From positions 1-12,213 of the forward strand of contig JAWLGN010000165.1 of the NCBI GenBank assembly GCA_041685075.1: 12,213 nt of DNA. Direction: 5' to 3'. Source of the stretch: JAMCRM01 sp041685075 (lineage in GTDB: Bacteria > Acidobacteriota > Terriglobia > Bryobacterales > Bryobacteraceae). Below the pieces are notes generated by a model. It was given only the letters and a program-made list of their open reading frames with translations. It ran no database searches and had not been told where the DNA came from. The translations under genes and the position numbers were made by a program. Below are positions 1 through 6,646 of this stretch, one piece after another (position 1 is the first letter of the stretch; each line of letters starts with the position of its first letter).

Positions 1-42
1 CGCGGCTTGGACCCCTGTGCGTCGCCGCGGCTGACGGCCCGC

Positions 43-1683
43 TCAACGATGTGTGAAGTGGCCGTCCGGCACCAGGCTCTTCTCGTGAAAGGGCAGATTC
101 CAGAAGAAGTTGAAAGACGGGCGCCCGCGCTCGACGTACTGCTCGATGCGGATATCGTAGAGGCCGGCGTCCAGCACCGTGGTGCGTGAGGCGCGGCGGT
201 CAGTGCGCCCTCCCTGGTCGAGCAGCAGGCGGCCGTCGAGCCGGACGCGCGCCGGCCCGTTGCTCTTGAGTTCGAACGTATAGCGGTGGTTGAGCGGTAC
301 GTAGAGCGAACCCTCGGCTACCAGCAGCAGTGCCGATCCCTTCACCGCCGCTTCCGGAGGCAGGCCCGTCGGCCAGGCGAGGGTGGATACGGGTTGGCGG
401 TAGAGCGGCTCTACCTGGGGCGCGGGGATTTCGTGCAGTCCCCTGGGAACCGCGTAGATGGAGAGCCGAAGGCCTCGGGCGGCGCCCGAAGCGCAGCGCA
501 CCGCCGCGCGGGCGCGGTCCGGCAGGATGGCGTTTCCCGCCAGGTCCTTTACGCCCGGCGCGGAGATTGCCGGTTGGGCGGAGCACGCGAGAGGCGCGGC
601 CAGCGCAAGCCGCACGGAACGATCGGAACTCATCGTGGCCGAGCGCACCGCCGCCTGCGAGTTCAGGCGGAACATGCCCGCCGCCGCCGGCTGGATGGGT
701 TCGCTAAAGCCCAGTTCCACGGTGGCGCCGTCGTCGGTGGCCAATGCCGAGAGCAGGTAGGGAGGCTCGGTATCGGGCCGCTGCGGGAAGTGGCGGAAGA
801 CATCGTCGAAGATGGCCTTGCGGTCGAGCTTGCCGCAGACGGTGATGCGGTGCGGCCCCTTGCCCCGGATGTAGACGCCTTTCTCCAGGTCCACCCCGGC
901 CGCCGGCTCGGTCGCGGTTTCGATGAACTTCGTGCCGCGGATCTCATCGAGCAGGTACGCCACCGTGACGATGTCCCAGATCACCTTGTTGCGCTCACCG
1001 TACTCGAGCAGGTTGGCCAGCAGGTACTCGCCCAGCAGACCGGAGCGCTTCAGGCGCGCCTCCGCCTCCGGATAGGTGAGGGTGAGCATGCGGGCGCAGG
1101 TTTCCGTAGGCGCCACCACCAGCTCCACGCCGGACTCGAAGACCGCTTTGGCCGCCGCCCGGTCGTTGCGCACGTTGAACTCGTTCATCCTGCCGTGCGG
1201 CGGGAAGCCGCCCAGCCAGATCACGCGCATCCGGGGAACGATTTCGGGGTATTGCACCAGCGCCGAGCCGACGTTGGTGAGGGCCCCCACGGCCAGCACG
1301 TTCAGCTTGCGCGCATCCTTGCGCAGGGCCGCCCGGCGGATCAACTCGACGGCTTCCGACGGCCGCGGCGTCTTCTCGTCCGGCATGGCGGTATCGCTGC
1401 CGCGCACCACGGGGAAGTCCGGCCGCACCCCGGCCAGTTCCAGCACGCGCAGGATCTCGTAGTAGGACTCGTCCACAGAGCCCTGCTCCCAGCGGTACTG
1501 CGCCGCGGCAATGCCCTCGATGGCGAACTGCGGCTGTTTCAGCGCGTAGGCGATGAAGAACTGGTCGTCGATTTCGTTGAAGGCGTCGGTATCGAGCAGG
1601 ACCCGCACCCTTTCCTGGCCAGAGAGCGCCGCGGGCAGGAGCAGGGCGGCCGCCGCGCAGGCCAAGCGCAAATGGCGTCTCAT
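43..1683 (-). CDS. Secreted nucleoside hydrolase (IUNH-like) with Ig-like and PA14-like domains
   Basis: 546 aa. The protein begins with a signal peptide (about residues 1-22, hydrophobic LACAAAALLLPAAL, likely cut near SGQ). Residues 26-300 resemble inosine-uridine nucleoside hydrolases, which cleave the N-glycosidic bond of nucleosides using an Asp-bound calcium. The N-terminal acidic motif is DTDAFNEIDD (31-40), the mid motif NEFNVRND (167-174), and the late Asp lies in IWDIVTVAY (235-243), where the usual His before Asp is Trp. Residues 305-398 look like a bacterial Ig-like (SbsA/Big_5) domain, with FSEP and DLAGNA motifs. Residues 402-530 look like a PA14 domain (YTFELKSNGPARVRLDGRLL), often carbohydrate-binding. 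The reading frame stays open upstream to 3069, but that part is antisense to the TPR gene. The ATG at 1683 is chosen because it starts the signal peptide and has a -10-like element 7 nt upstream. Export suggests scavenging of nucleosides or another N-ribosyl/glycosyl substrate. Fold is fairly certain, substrate unknown. Confidence 0.85.
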   Translation of the reverse strand: MRRHLRLACAAAALLLPAALSGQERVRVLLDTDAFNEIDDQFFIAYALKQPQFAIEGIAAAQYRWEQGSVDESYYEILRVLELAGVRPDFPVVRGSDTAMPDEKTPRPSEAVELIRRAALRKDARKLNVLAVGALTNVGSALVQYPEIVPRMRVIWLGGFPPHGRMNEFNVRNDRAAAKAVFESGVELVVAPTETCARMLTLTYPEAEARLKRSGLLGEYLLANLLEYGERNKVIWDIVTVAYLLDEIRGTKFIETATEPAAGVDLEKGVYIRGKGPHRITVCGKLDRKAIFDDVFRHFPQRPDTEPPYLLSALATDDGATVELGFSEPIQPAAAGMFRLNSQAAVRSATMSSDRSVRLALAAPLACSAQPAISAPGVKDLAGNAILPDRARAAVRCASGAARGLRLSIYAVPRGLHEIPAPQVEPLYRQPVSTLAWPTGLPPEAAVKGSALLLVAEGSLYVPLNHRYTFELKSNGPARVRLDGRLLLDQGGRTDRRASRTTVLDAGLYDIRIEQYVERGRPSFNFFWNLPFHEKSLVPDGHFTHR

Positions 1684-1690
1684 GCGGTTG

Positions 1691-1699
1691 AGGTTAGCA
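1691..1699 (-). promoter_or_regulatory. Predicted extended -10 promoter of the nucleoside hydrolase gene
   Basis: Read on the minus strand, TGC-TAACCT (extended -10, TGn plus TAnnnT) ends 7 nt before the ATG at 1683. No -35 box is evident 17 bp upstream, as is common for extended -10 promoters. No Shine-Dalgarno sequence precedes the ATG, so the transcript may be leaderless. Prediction from sequence only. Confidence 0.4.
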
Positions 1700-1836
1700 C
1701 AAGACGCTCCGGGCACGTTCCGGCGCGGTGCGGCTTCCAGGGGCCGGCGGCGATGTGTAGAAACTCTCCGGAGCGAATTGCTGCCTAATCTTACAGCGGC
1801 GGCGGCGCCTGGGGAATCGGATATGGGCAGGGGGGC

Positions 1837-1842
1837 TAGAAT
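1837..1842 (+). promoter_or_regulatory. Predicted -10 element of the TPR operon
   Basis: TAGAAT lies 6 nt upstream of the ATG at 1849, so transcription would begin at or next to the start codon. AAGGG at 1843-1847 is only 1 nt from the ATG, too close to act as a normal Shine-Dalgarno sequence. No clear -35 box is visible. The 165-bp intergenic region 1684-1848 therefore holds two divergent promoters, and I see nothing else in it. Confidence 0.4.
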
Positions 1843-1848
1843 AAGGGT

Positions 1849-3060
1849 ATGTGGGCCCTGGCTGCCGTCCTGCTCCTGCTTCAAACCGTTGATTACAGTG
1901 AAGAAGGTCGCAAGGCGCTGGAGGCCAACGATTACGCCGCGGCGGCCGGCCATTTCGCCAAGGCCGTTGAGACGGACCCGGAAGACTACGCGGCCCGCTT
2001 CCACCTGGCGCTCGCCAACAGCTTCCTCAACAGAGACGAAGAGGCCATCCGGGACTACCGCAAGGTGCTGGAGCTGAAGCCCGGTCTGTACCAGGCGGAA
2101 CTGAACCTGGGGATCCTGCTGCTGCGGCAGAAGCGCGCCGCCGAAGCGGTGCCGGTGCTGCGCAGCGCCGTGGAGTCCAAGGCGACGGAGTACCGTCCGC
2201 GTTATTACCTGGCGGAAGCCCTGCTGGCCGAAGGGGAGCACGCGGGGGCGGCCGAACACTACCGCGCGGCGCTGGAGATCAACCCCAAGGCGCCGGAGGC
2301 CGAGCTGGGCCTGGGGCGCGCGCTGGCGCGGCAGGGCGACCTGGCGGCCGCGGCGCCGCATTTCCGCAAGTCGGCCGAACTCGACGCCGAATTCCGCGAT
2401 GCCCTGCTCGAGCTGGCCGCATTGTACGAAAAGGCCGGAGACCGCGAGCAGGCCATCGCCATCTACCGCGAGTTTCCCGAGAACGCGGGGGCGCAGGAAC
2501 GGCTCGGCGAACTGCTGCTCGAAAGCAAAGAGTACGCCGCAGCCATCCCCCGGCTGGAGCAGGCTTTCAACGCCGACCCGACGCCCGCCAACCGGCTGGC
2601 CCTGGCGGCCGCTTACCTGTTCGACAAGCAGGTGGATAAGGCCCTTCCGCTGCTCCAGCAGAGCGCCCAGGGCGAGCCCCAGAACTACGACATCCGCATG
2701 ATGTACGGCCGCGCACTGCGGGATGCCAGGCAGTTCGCACCGGCGGCACGCGAGTTTCTGGAAGCCGCCAAAATCAAGTCCGATTCGCGCGAGGCCTGGA
2801 AGGAGCTGGCGGGCATGCTTTACCTGACGGAGAACTACCAGCAGTCGCTGGCGGCTCTCGACCGGGCCTTCAAGCTGGGCGACGACAGTCCGGCGAACCA
2901 CTACTTCCGCGCCATAACACTCGACAGGCTGCGTGACCTTCCCGCGGCATTGGAAAGCTACCGCAAGTTCCTGGCCCTCAGCCAGGGGAAGCACCCCGAC
3001 GAGGAGTTCAAGGCCAGGCAACGGGCACGAATCATCGAGAAGGAGATGAGCAAGCGGTGA
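1849..3060 (+). CDS. Exported tetratricopeptide-repeat protein
   Basis: 403 aa. A short hydrophobic N-terminus (MWALAAVLLLLQ) looks like a signal peptide or anchor, so the protein is probably periplasmic. From about residue 14 to 379 it is almost entirely TPR repeats of about 34 residues, roughly eleven of them, for example starting near 14, 47, 81, 115, 149, 183, 212, 245, 280, 314 and 348. They show the usual pattern of small residues (Ala/Gly) and Leu/Tyr at helix contacts, and Asp-Pro or Asn-Pro between repeats. The C-terminus (380-403) is a charged helix. TPR solenoids are protein-binding scaffolds with no enzymatic signature, so the partner cannot be named; the two co-translated small exported proteins downstream are the obvious candidates. 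It heads a three-gene operon, and its stop overlaps the next start by 4 nt (GTGA). Function beyond scaffolding is unknown. Confidence 0.9.
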   Translation: MWALAAVLLLLQTVDYSEEGRKALEANDYAAAAGHFAKAVETDPEDYAARFHLALANSFLNRDEEAIRDYRKVLELKPGLYQAELNLGILLLRQKRAAEAVPVLRSAVESKATEYRPRYYLAEALLAEGEHAGAAEHYRAALEINPKAPEAELGLGRALARQGDLAAAAPHFRKSAELDAEFRDALLELAALYEKAGDREQAIAIYREFPENAGAQERLGELLLESKEYAAAIPRLEQAFNADPTPANRLALAAAYLFDKQVDKALPLLQQSAQGEPQNYDIRMMYGRALRDARQFAPAAREFLEAAKIKSDSREAWKELAGMLYLTENYQQSLAALDRAFKLGDDSPANHYFRAITLDRLRDLPAALESYRKFLALSQGKHPDEEFKARQRARIIEKEMSKR

Positions 3061-3506
3061 AACGGGCATACATCAGGGTGATTTATCTTTGCGCCATCCT
3101 GCTGGCGGCCTGCGCCTCCGTGCGGGCCGATCTCCAGACCGTGATGGCGGAGCGCAATCTCGAGAGGCGCTCGCGGCTGGCGCTCGAGTACGCCGACAGG
3201 GCGCTGACCAGCGCGCGCGAGGCTTACAGAAAAGGGGACCTGGAACTGGCCACGGAGCGCATCGAGCTGGTGCAGAAATCGGTCGAGCTGGCCGGGGCGT
3301 CACTGGACGAAACCGGCAAGAATCCACGCCGCAGGCCCAAGTGGTTCAAGCGGGCGGAGATCTCCATCCGGGAACTGCTCAAAAAACTGGACGCCTTCGA
3401 GCGGGAGATGGCCGCTGCGGACCGCGAGATGCTGTCCAAGGCCACGGCCAGCATCCAAACCGTGCACGACAATCTGCTGTTCGGGCTGATGGAGGGCAAG
3501 AAATGA
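3057..3506 (+). CDS. Small exported charged helical protein, possible lipoprotein, unknown function
   Basis: 149 aa, GTG start overlapping the stop of the TPR gene (GTGA), with an AAGGAGA Shine-Dalgarno-like sequence about 10 nt upstream, so translational coupling is likely. The N-terminus has a basic start and a hydrophobic stretch, MKRAYIRVIYLCAILLAACA. LAAC at 16-19 fits a lipobox (lipidation on Cys19), but ASVRA just after would also fit signal peptidase I, so the mode of export is open. The mature part is alpha-helical and highly charged, with heptad-like stretches around 27-78 and 95-140, and a basic patch NPRRRPKWFKR near 88-98. I recognise no family. It is flanked in the operon by the TPR protein and another small exported helical protein of similar style, which suggests the three act together in the periplasm. 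Confidence 0.78.
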   Translation: MKRAYIRVIYLCAILLAACASVRADLQTVMAERNLERRSRLALEYADRALTSAREAYRKGDLELATERIELVQKSVELAGASLDETGKNPRRRPKWFKRAEISIRELLKKLDAFEREMAAADREMLSKATASIQTVHDNLLFGLMEGKK

Positions 3507-4138
3507 GAACCGCAGTGCTGTGCTGTCTGCTGCTGGCCGCCCCGCTGGCCGCGCAGCGGGATTTTCTGACCGCCGACGAAGCGGACCAGATCCGTGAGGC
3601 GCAGGAACCATCGGACCGCCTGAAGCTCTACGCCAAGTTCGCCCGCCAGCGCGTGCGGTTGGCCGAGCAGTTGTGGTCGCAGGAAAAGCCCGGGCGGTCG
3701 TTGTTGATCCACGACGCCCTGGAGGACTATACCGGCATCATCGATGCTATCGACGCCGTAGTGGAGGACGCCCTGCGGCGCAAGGCCGACCTCAAGAGCG
3801 GACTCGAGTCGATAACCGAGATGCAGACCGAGGTTCTGGCGGTGCTCCGCAAGATCGAGGAAAGCGAGCCCAAGGACCTCTCGCGGTACGAATTCGTCTT
3901 GCAGCAGGCCATCGAGACTACCGACGACAGTCTGCAACTGGCGCGCCAGGACCTGGGCCAGCGCGCAGCGTCCGTCGAGGAGCGCGAGGCGCGCGAGAAG
4001 AAGGCGCGCGAAGCCCTCATGGGGACACGCGAAATCGAGGTGCGGCGAGCCGAGGAGAAGAAGGCCGCCGAAACCGAGCGCAAGCGCAAACCTCCCACGC
4101 TGCGGCGCAAGGGCGAGGTAGTTCCACCACCGCGCTGA
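3503..4138 (+). CDS. Small exported coiled-coil-rich protein, unknown function
   Basis: 211 aa. The ATG at 3503 overlaps the previous stop (ATGA), and a GGAGG at 3491-3495 lies 7 nt upstream, fixing the start although the frame is open back to 3089. Signal peptide about 1-18 (MRTAVLCCLLLAAPLAAQ). Residues 19-150 are predicted helical with many Leu/Arg/Glu. Residues 155-195 form a very charged Glu/Lys/Arg/Ala segment typical of a single long helix or coiled coil. The tail (196-211) is basic and proline-rich (KRKPPTLRRKGEVVPPPR), which might contact peptidoglycan, nucleic acid or acidic polymers; that is a guess. The N-terminal half resembles its upstream neighbour in layout (an RL-x-LYA-x-FA-like helix followed by long charged helices), so they may be distant paralogues. 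I recognise no family. Last gene of the TPR operon. Confidence 0.8.
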   Translation: MRTAVLCCLLLAAPLAAQRDFLTADEADQIREAQEPSDRLKLYAKFARQRVRLAEQLWSQEKPGRSLLIHDALEDYTGIIDAIDAVVEDALRRKADLKSGLESITEMQTEVLAVLRKIEESEPKDLSRYEFVLQQAIETTDDSLQLARQDLGQRAASVEEREAREKKAREALMGTREIEVRRAEEKKAAETERKRKPPTLRRKGEVVPPPR

Positions 4139-4244
4139 GAACTAAAGTACTGGTACTCCGTATCCGGCAAACACCTGCAAAAATTGAGAACCCCTGGGTG
4201 CGTCGGCACTAAACCTATGTACCCAACAAGTCGATATACCCGGT

Positions 4245-4250
4245 GGAGGA
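4245..4250 (+). promoter_or_regulatory. Shine-Dalgarno sequence deciding a TTG start
   Basis: GGAGGA lies 5 nt upstream of TTG at 4256. The upstream in-frame candidates, TTG at 4184 and ATG at 4217, have no such sequence, and the residues they would add do not belong to the receiver fold. The rest of the 117-bp gap 4139-4255 holds no clear promoter or terminator; a 5-bp dyad AGTAC-TG-GTACT at 4146-4157 is too short to call. Confidence 0.55.
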
Positions 4251-4255
4251 TCACG

Positions 4256-4897
4256 TTGCACGCCACTACGATCAGAACAATTGCCATTTGCGACACGGAG
4301 CCGATATCGATCGAAGGATTGCGAGCTGTTCTGAAGGCCTGTGAGGACCTTCAGGTAGTGGGGGCGGAGACCTCGCTCATCGACGGCATGGACCTGGTGA
4401 GGAAGTGTAGCCCCACCCTGGCGATCATCGATAAGGCTTTCGGCATTCATGCCGTGATGGATTGGATTCGCCGCATTCGTGACGCGGGGACGGCGGCGCT
4501 GGTTTGGGGCGTCAACATGAGCGAGGCCGAGGCTATGCGGCTGGTGCAGGCAGGCGCCACGGGGGTGGTTCGGAAATCGGCGCCCCTCGCCACGCTGCTC
4601 TCGGCCGTACGCACGGTGGCTGCGGGCAGCACCTGGATGGAGGAGTGCTTCATCCGCGAGACGGACCGCAGCATTCGGGGCCGCCGTTCGAATCTCACGG
4701 GCCGGGAGCTGCAGGTGCTCGAGCTGGTGGAGCAGGGCATGCGCAACAAGGATATCGCCTTAGCCCTGGGGATTCAGGCCGGCACGGTGAAGATCCACCT
4801 GAAGCACATCTTCGAGAAGACGGGCATTCGCGGCCGTTATGGCCTGGCGCTTACCGGTCTCAGGGAGAAGGGCCTGCTCTCTTTGCCGACGATGTAG
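4256..4897 (+). CDS. NarL/FixJ-type response regulator with LuxR DNA-binding domain and atypical receiver
   Basis: 213 aa from the TTG at 4256 (ATG at 4217 is the alternative, adding 13 residues). Residues 6-122 are a response-regulator receiver domain. Asp13 of the acidic pocket, the expected phospho-acceptor Asp59 (in AIIDKAF) and the conserved Lys107 (in GVVRKSAP) are present. However, the second pocket acid is Thr14 and the switch Ser/Thr after strand 4 is Gly85 (ALVWGVN), so phosphorylation signalling may be weak or altered. Residues 147-205 are a canonical LuxR helix-turn-helix: LTGRELQVLELVEQG, NKDIALALGI, TVKIHLKHIFEKTGI. It is a cytoplasmic DNA-binding regulator. No histidine kinase is present in the window. 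It lies between the TPR operon and the TldD/Lpt operon and reads in the same direction; either could be its target. Confidence 0.86.
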   Translation: MHATTIRTIAICDTEPISIEGLRAVLKACEDLQVVGAETSLIDGMDLVRKCSPTLAIIDKAFGIHAVMDWIRRIRDAGTAALVWGVNMSEAEAMRLVQAGATGVVRKSAPLATLLSAVRTVAAGSTWMEECFIRETDRSIRGRRSNLTGRELQVLELVEQGMRNKDIALALGIQAGTVKIHLKHIFEKTGIRGRYGLALTGLREKGLLSLPTM

Positions 4898-4911
4898 CGG
4901 TGGGGCGGTTC

Positions 4912-4947
4912 GCCGGAAGGACAGTCTGGACGCCGCGGATTTCCGGC
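4912..4947. other. Perfect 7-bp inverted repeat upstream of the TldD operon promoter
   Basis: GCCGGAA (4912-4918) and TTCCGGC (4941-4947) form a perfect dyad with a 22-nt spacer, just upstream of the -10-like element at 4963. There is no T-tract after it, so it does not look like an intrinsic terminator. It could be a regulator site or chance in GC-rich DNA. Confidence 0.25.
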
Positions 4948-4962
4948 ACGGTGCGCGGATGC

Positions 4963-4968
4963 TATTCT
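4963..4968 (+). promoter_or_regulatory. Predicted extended -10 promoter of the TldD-LptFG operon
   Basis: TGC-TATTCT (TGn at 4960-4962) precedes the GTG start at 4979 by 10 nt, with no Shine-Dalgarno sequence between them. This predicts a near-leaderless transcript. No clear -35 box. Confidence 0.38.
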
Positions 4969-4978
4969 GAAGTGGACC

Positions 4979-6646
4979 GTGCACACCGGGGCGCGAACCG
5001 CATTATTGATCGGGCTGGCCGGGCTGGTTTACGGCCAGCCTGCCGTCCTGTTGGACGTCATGGCGTCCGAACTGGACCGCAATTTCCAGGTCCTCAAGGA
5101 GAAGTCCGACCCTCCGGCATACTACCTTTCTTACGCGATCACCGAACAGGATTACAGCATCATCTCGGCCTCGTTCGGAGCCGTCACGGCGCACGACCAG
5201 GGGCGCTCCCGCACGCTGGACGTTTCCGTGCGGGTGGGTTCGCCCAAGCTGGATAACTATCACCGGGTGCGCGGGGACCGGGCGCGGTTCACCTCCGGCG
5301 CGCCCCTGACGGTCGACGACGAACCCGGGGCCATCCGCCGCCGCATCTGGCTCGACACGGACCGCGCCTGGCGGGCCGCCACGGAACGCCTGGTCAAGAT
5401 CCGCACAGGCACCCAGGTGCGAGTGGCCGAGGAAGACGAGTCGGACGACTTTTCCCAGGAAGATCCCCAGGTCCACCTCCAGGACAGGCAGCCGGCGGTC
5501 TTTCGCGCCTCCGAGTGGGAGCCGCGGCTCCGGGACCTCTCGAAACGCTTCGACCGCTACCCGGGAGTGTTGACCGCCGATGTCACGGTTGTCTGGCAGG
5601 ACGAGACCCGCTACTTCACCGATAGCGCAGGCAGCCGGCTCCGTCACGGGCGGGGTTATGCACGCGTGGTGATCTCCGCGCGGGGGAAGGCCGCGGACGG
5701 AATGGACCTGGGCACGGGGGCGACCTTCGAGGCCGCCGACCCGGCGCGCCTGCCGTCACAGGCCGAACTGGCCAAGGCCGTGGACCGCGTGGCGCAAGAC
5801 CTGGAAGCGCTGCTCAAGGCGCCGGTATCGGATCCCTACGTCGGCCCGGCCATCTTCTCCGGGCGCGCCGCGGGCGTCTTCTTCCACGAGATCTTCGGCC
5901 ACAGGGTGGAGGGCCACCGGCAGAAGGATGAATCCGAGGGCCAGACCTTTACCCGCGGGGTGGGCACGCGGGTCCTGCCGGAGTTTCTTTCGGTCACCTT
6001 CGATCCCACGCGGCGCGATGCCGCCGGCACGGACCTGAACGGCTGGTATCTCTACGACGACGAGGGCGTGGCGGCGCGGCCCGTGCAGGTGGTGGAAGAC
6101 GGGGTGCTCAAGACGTTCCTGATGTCGCGCTCGCCGGTGCGCGGCTTCGACCGCTCCAACGGGCACGGGCGCCGGCAGCCGGGCTATGAAGTGGTGGCGC
6201 GGCAGTCGAACCTGCTGGTGGAGTCGTCCCGCACGGTTCCCGAAAAGCGGCTGCGCGAGCTGCTGATCGAGGAAGTCAAGCGCCAGGGGAAGCCCTATGG
6301 GCTGTACTTCCGCGACGTCACCGGCGGCTTCACCCAGACCGCGCGCGGCGGCGTGCAGGCCTTCAAGGTGCTGCCCGTGCTGGTGTACCGGGTCTACCCG
6401 GATGGTCGGCCGGATGAACTGGTGCGCGGCGCCGATATCGTGGGCACGCCGCTGGCGAGTTTCGGCAAGATCCTGGCTACCTCGGACCGTACCGAGGTGT
6501 TCAACGGGTATTGCGGTGCGGAATCGGGCCGTGTGCCGGTGGCGGCGGTAGCGCCGGCGCTGCTGGTTTCCGAGATCGAGATCGAGAAGCGGGCCAGTGC
6601 GCAGGACCGCCCGCCGCTGCTCCCGCCGCCGGGAGGTGCGCGATGA
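4979..6646 (+). CDS. Predicted secreted TldD/PmbA-family zinc metalloprotease (catalytic member)
   Basis: 555 aa, GTG start chosen because it begins a complete signal peptide (TGARTALLIGLAGLVYGQ, cut near residue 19) 10 nt after a -10-like element. The family includes E. coli TldD, which with TldE cleaves unfolded peptides such as the microcin B17 leader. The metal-binding helix FFHEIFGHRVEGHR contains HExxxH at 303-308, and Cys512 in GYCGAESGRVPV matches the third zinc ligand position of TldD, so this copy should be active. The C-terminal barrel regions PVLVYRVYPDGR (466-477) and APALLVSEIEIE (525-536) are also family-like. At 555 aa it is longer than E. coli TldD (about 480), mainly because of the N-terminal extension and an acidic stretch near 151-162. 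The stop overlaps the next start (ATGA). Export is inferred from the signal peptide and is unlike the cytosolic E. coli enzyme. Substrate unknown. Confidence 0.9.
   Translation: MHTGARTALLIGLAGLVYGQPAVLLDVMASELDRNFQVLKEKSDPPAYYLSYAITEQDYSIISASFGAVTAHDQGRSRTLDVSVRVGSPKLDNYHRVRGDRARFTSGAPLTVDDEPGAIRRRIWLDTDRAWRAATERLVKIRTGTQVRVAEEDESDDFSQEDPQVHLQDRQPAVFRASEWEPRLRDLSKRFDRYPGVLTADVTVVWQDETRYFTDSAGSRLRHGRGYARVVISARGKAADGMDLGTGATFEAADPARLPSQAELAKAVDRVAQDLEALLKAPVSDPYVGPAIFSGRAAGVFFHEIFGHRVEGHRQKDESEGQTFTRGVGTRVLPEFLSVTFDPTRRDAAGTDLNGWYLYDDEGVAARPVQVVEDGVLKTFLMSRSPVRGFDRSNGHGRRQPGYEVVARQSNLLVESSRTVPEKRLRELLIEEVKRQGKPYGLYFRDVTGGFTQTARGGVQAFKVLPVLVYRVYPDGRPDELVRGADIVGTPLASFGKILATSDRTEVFNGYCGAESGRVPVAAVAPALLVSEIEIEKRASAQDRPPLLPPPGGAR

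Noticed and set aside
1..29. CGCGGC and GCCGCG pair downstream of the nucleoside hydrolase gene as a terminator
   Set aside because: Six base pairs with a 17-nt loop in very GC-rich DNA and no U-tract; likely chance.
286..1788. Open plus-strand frame of 500 aa opposite the nucleoside hydrolase
   Set aside because: His/Arg-rich antisense composition without domain signals; the opposite strand encodes a coherent secreted enzyme.
1684..3069. Upstream extension of the nucleoside hydrolase frame on the minus strand, giving about 1008 aa
   Set aside because: This part is antisense to a clear TPR gene, has no domain sense, and a signal peptide starts at 1683. Long open antisense frames are expected at this GC content.
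4146..4157. Palindrome AGTAC-TG-GTACT after the TPR operon as a terminator
   Set aside because: The stem is only 5 bp, AT-rich, and there is no following T-tract.
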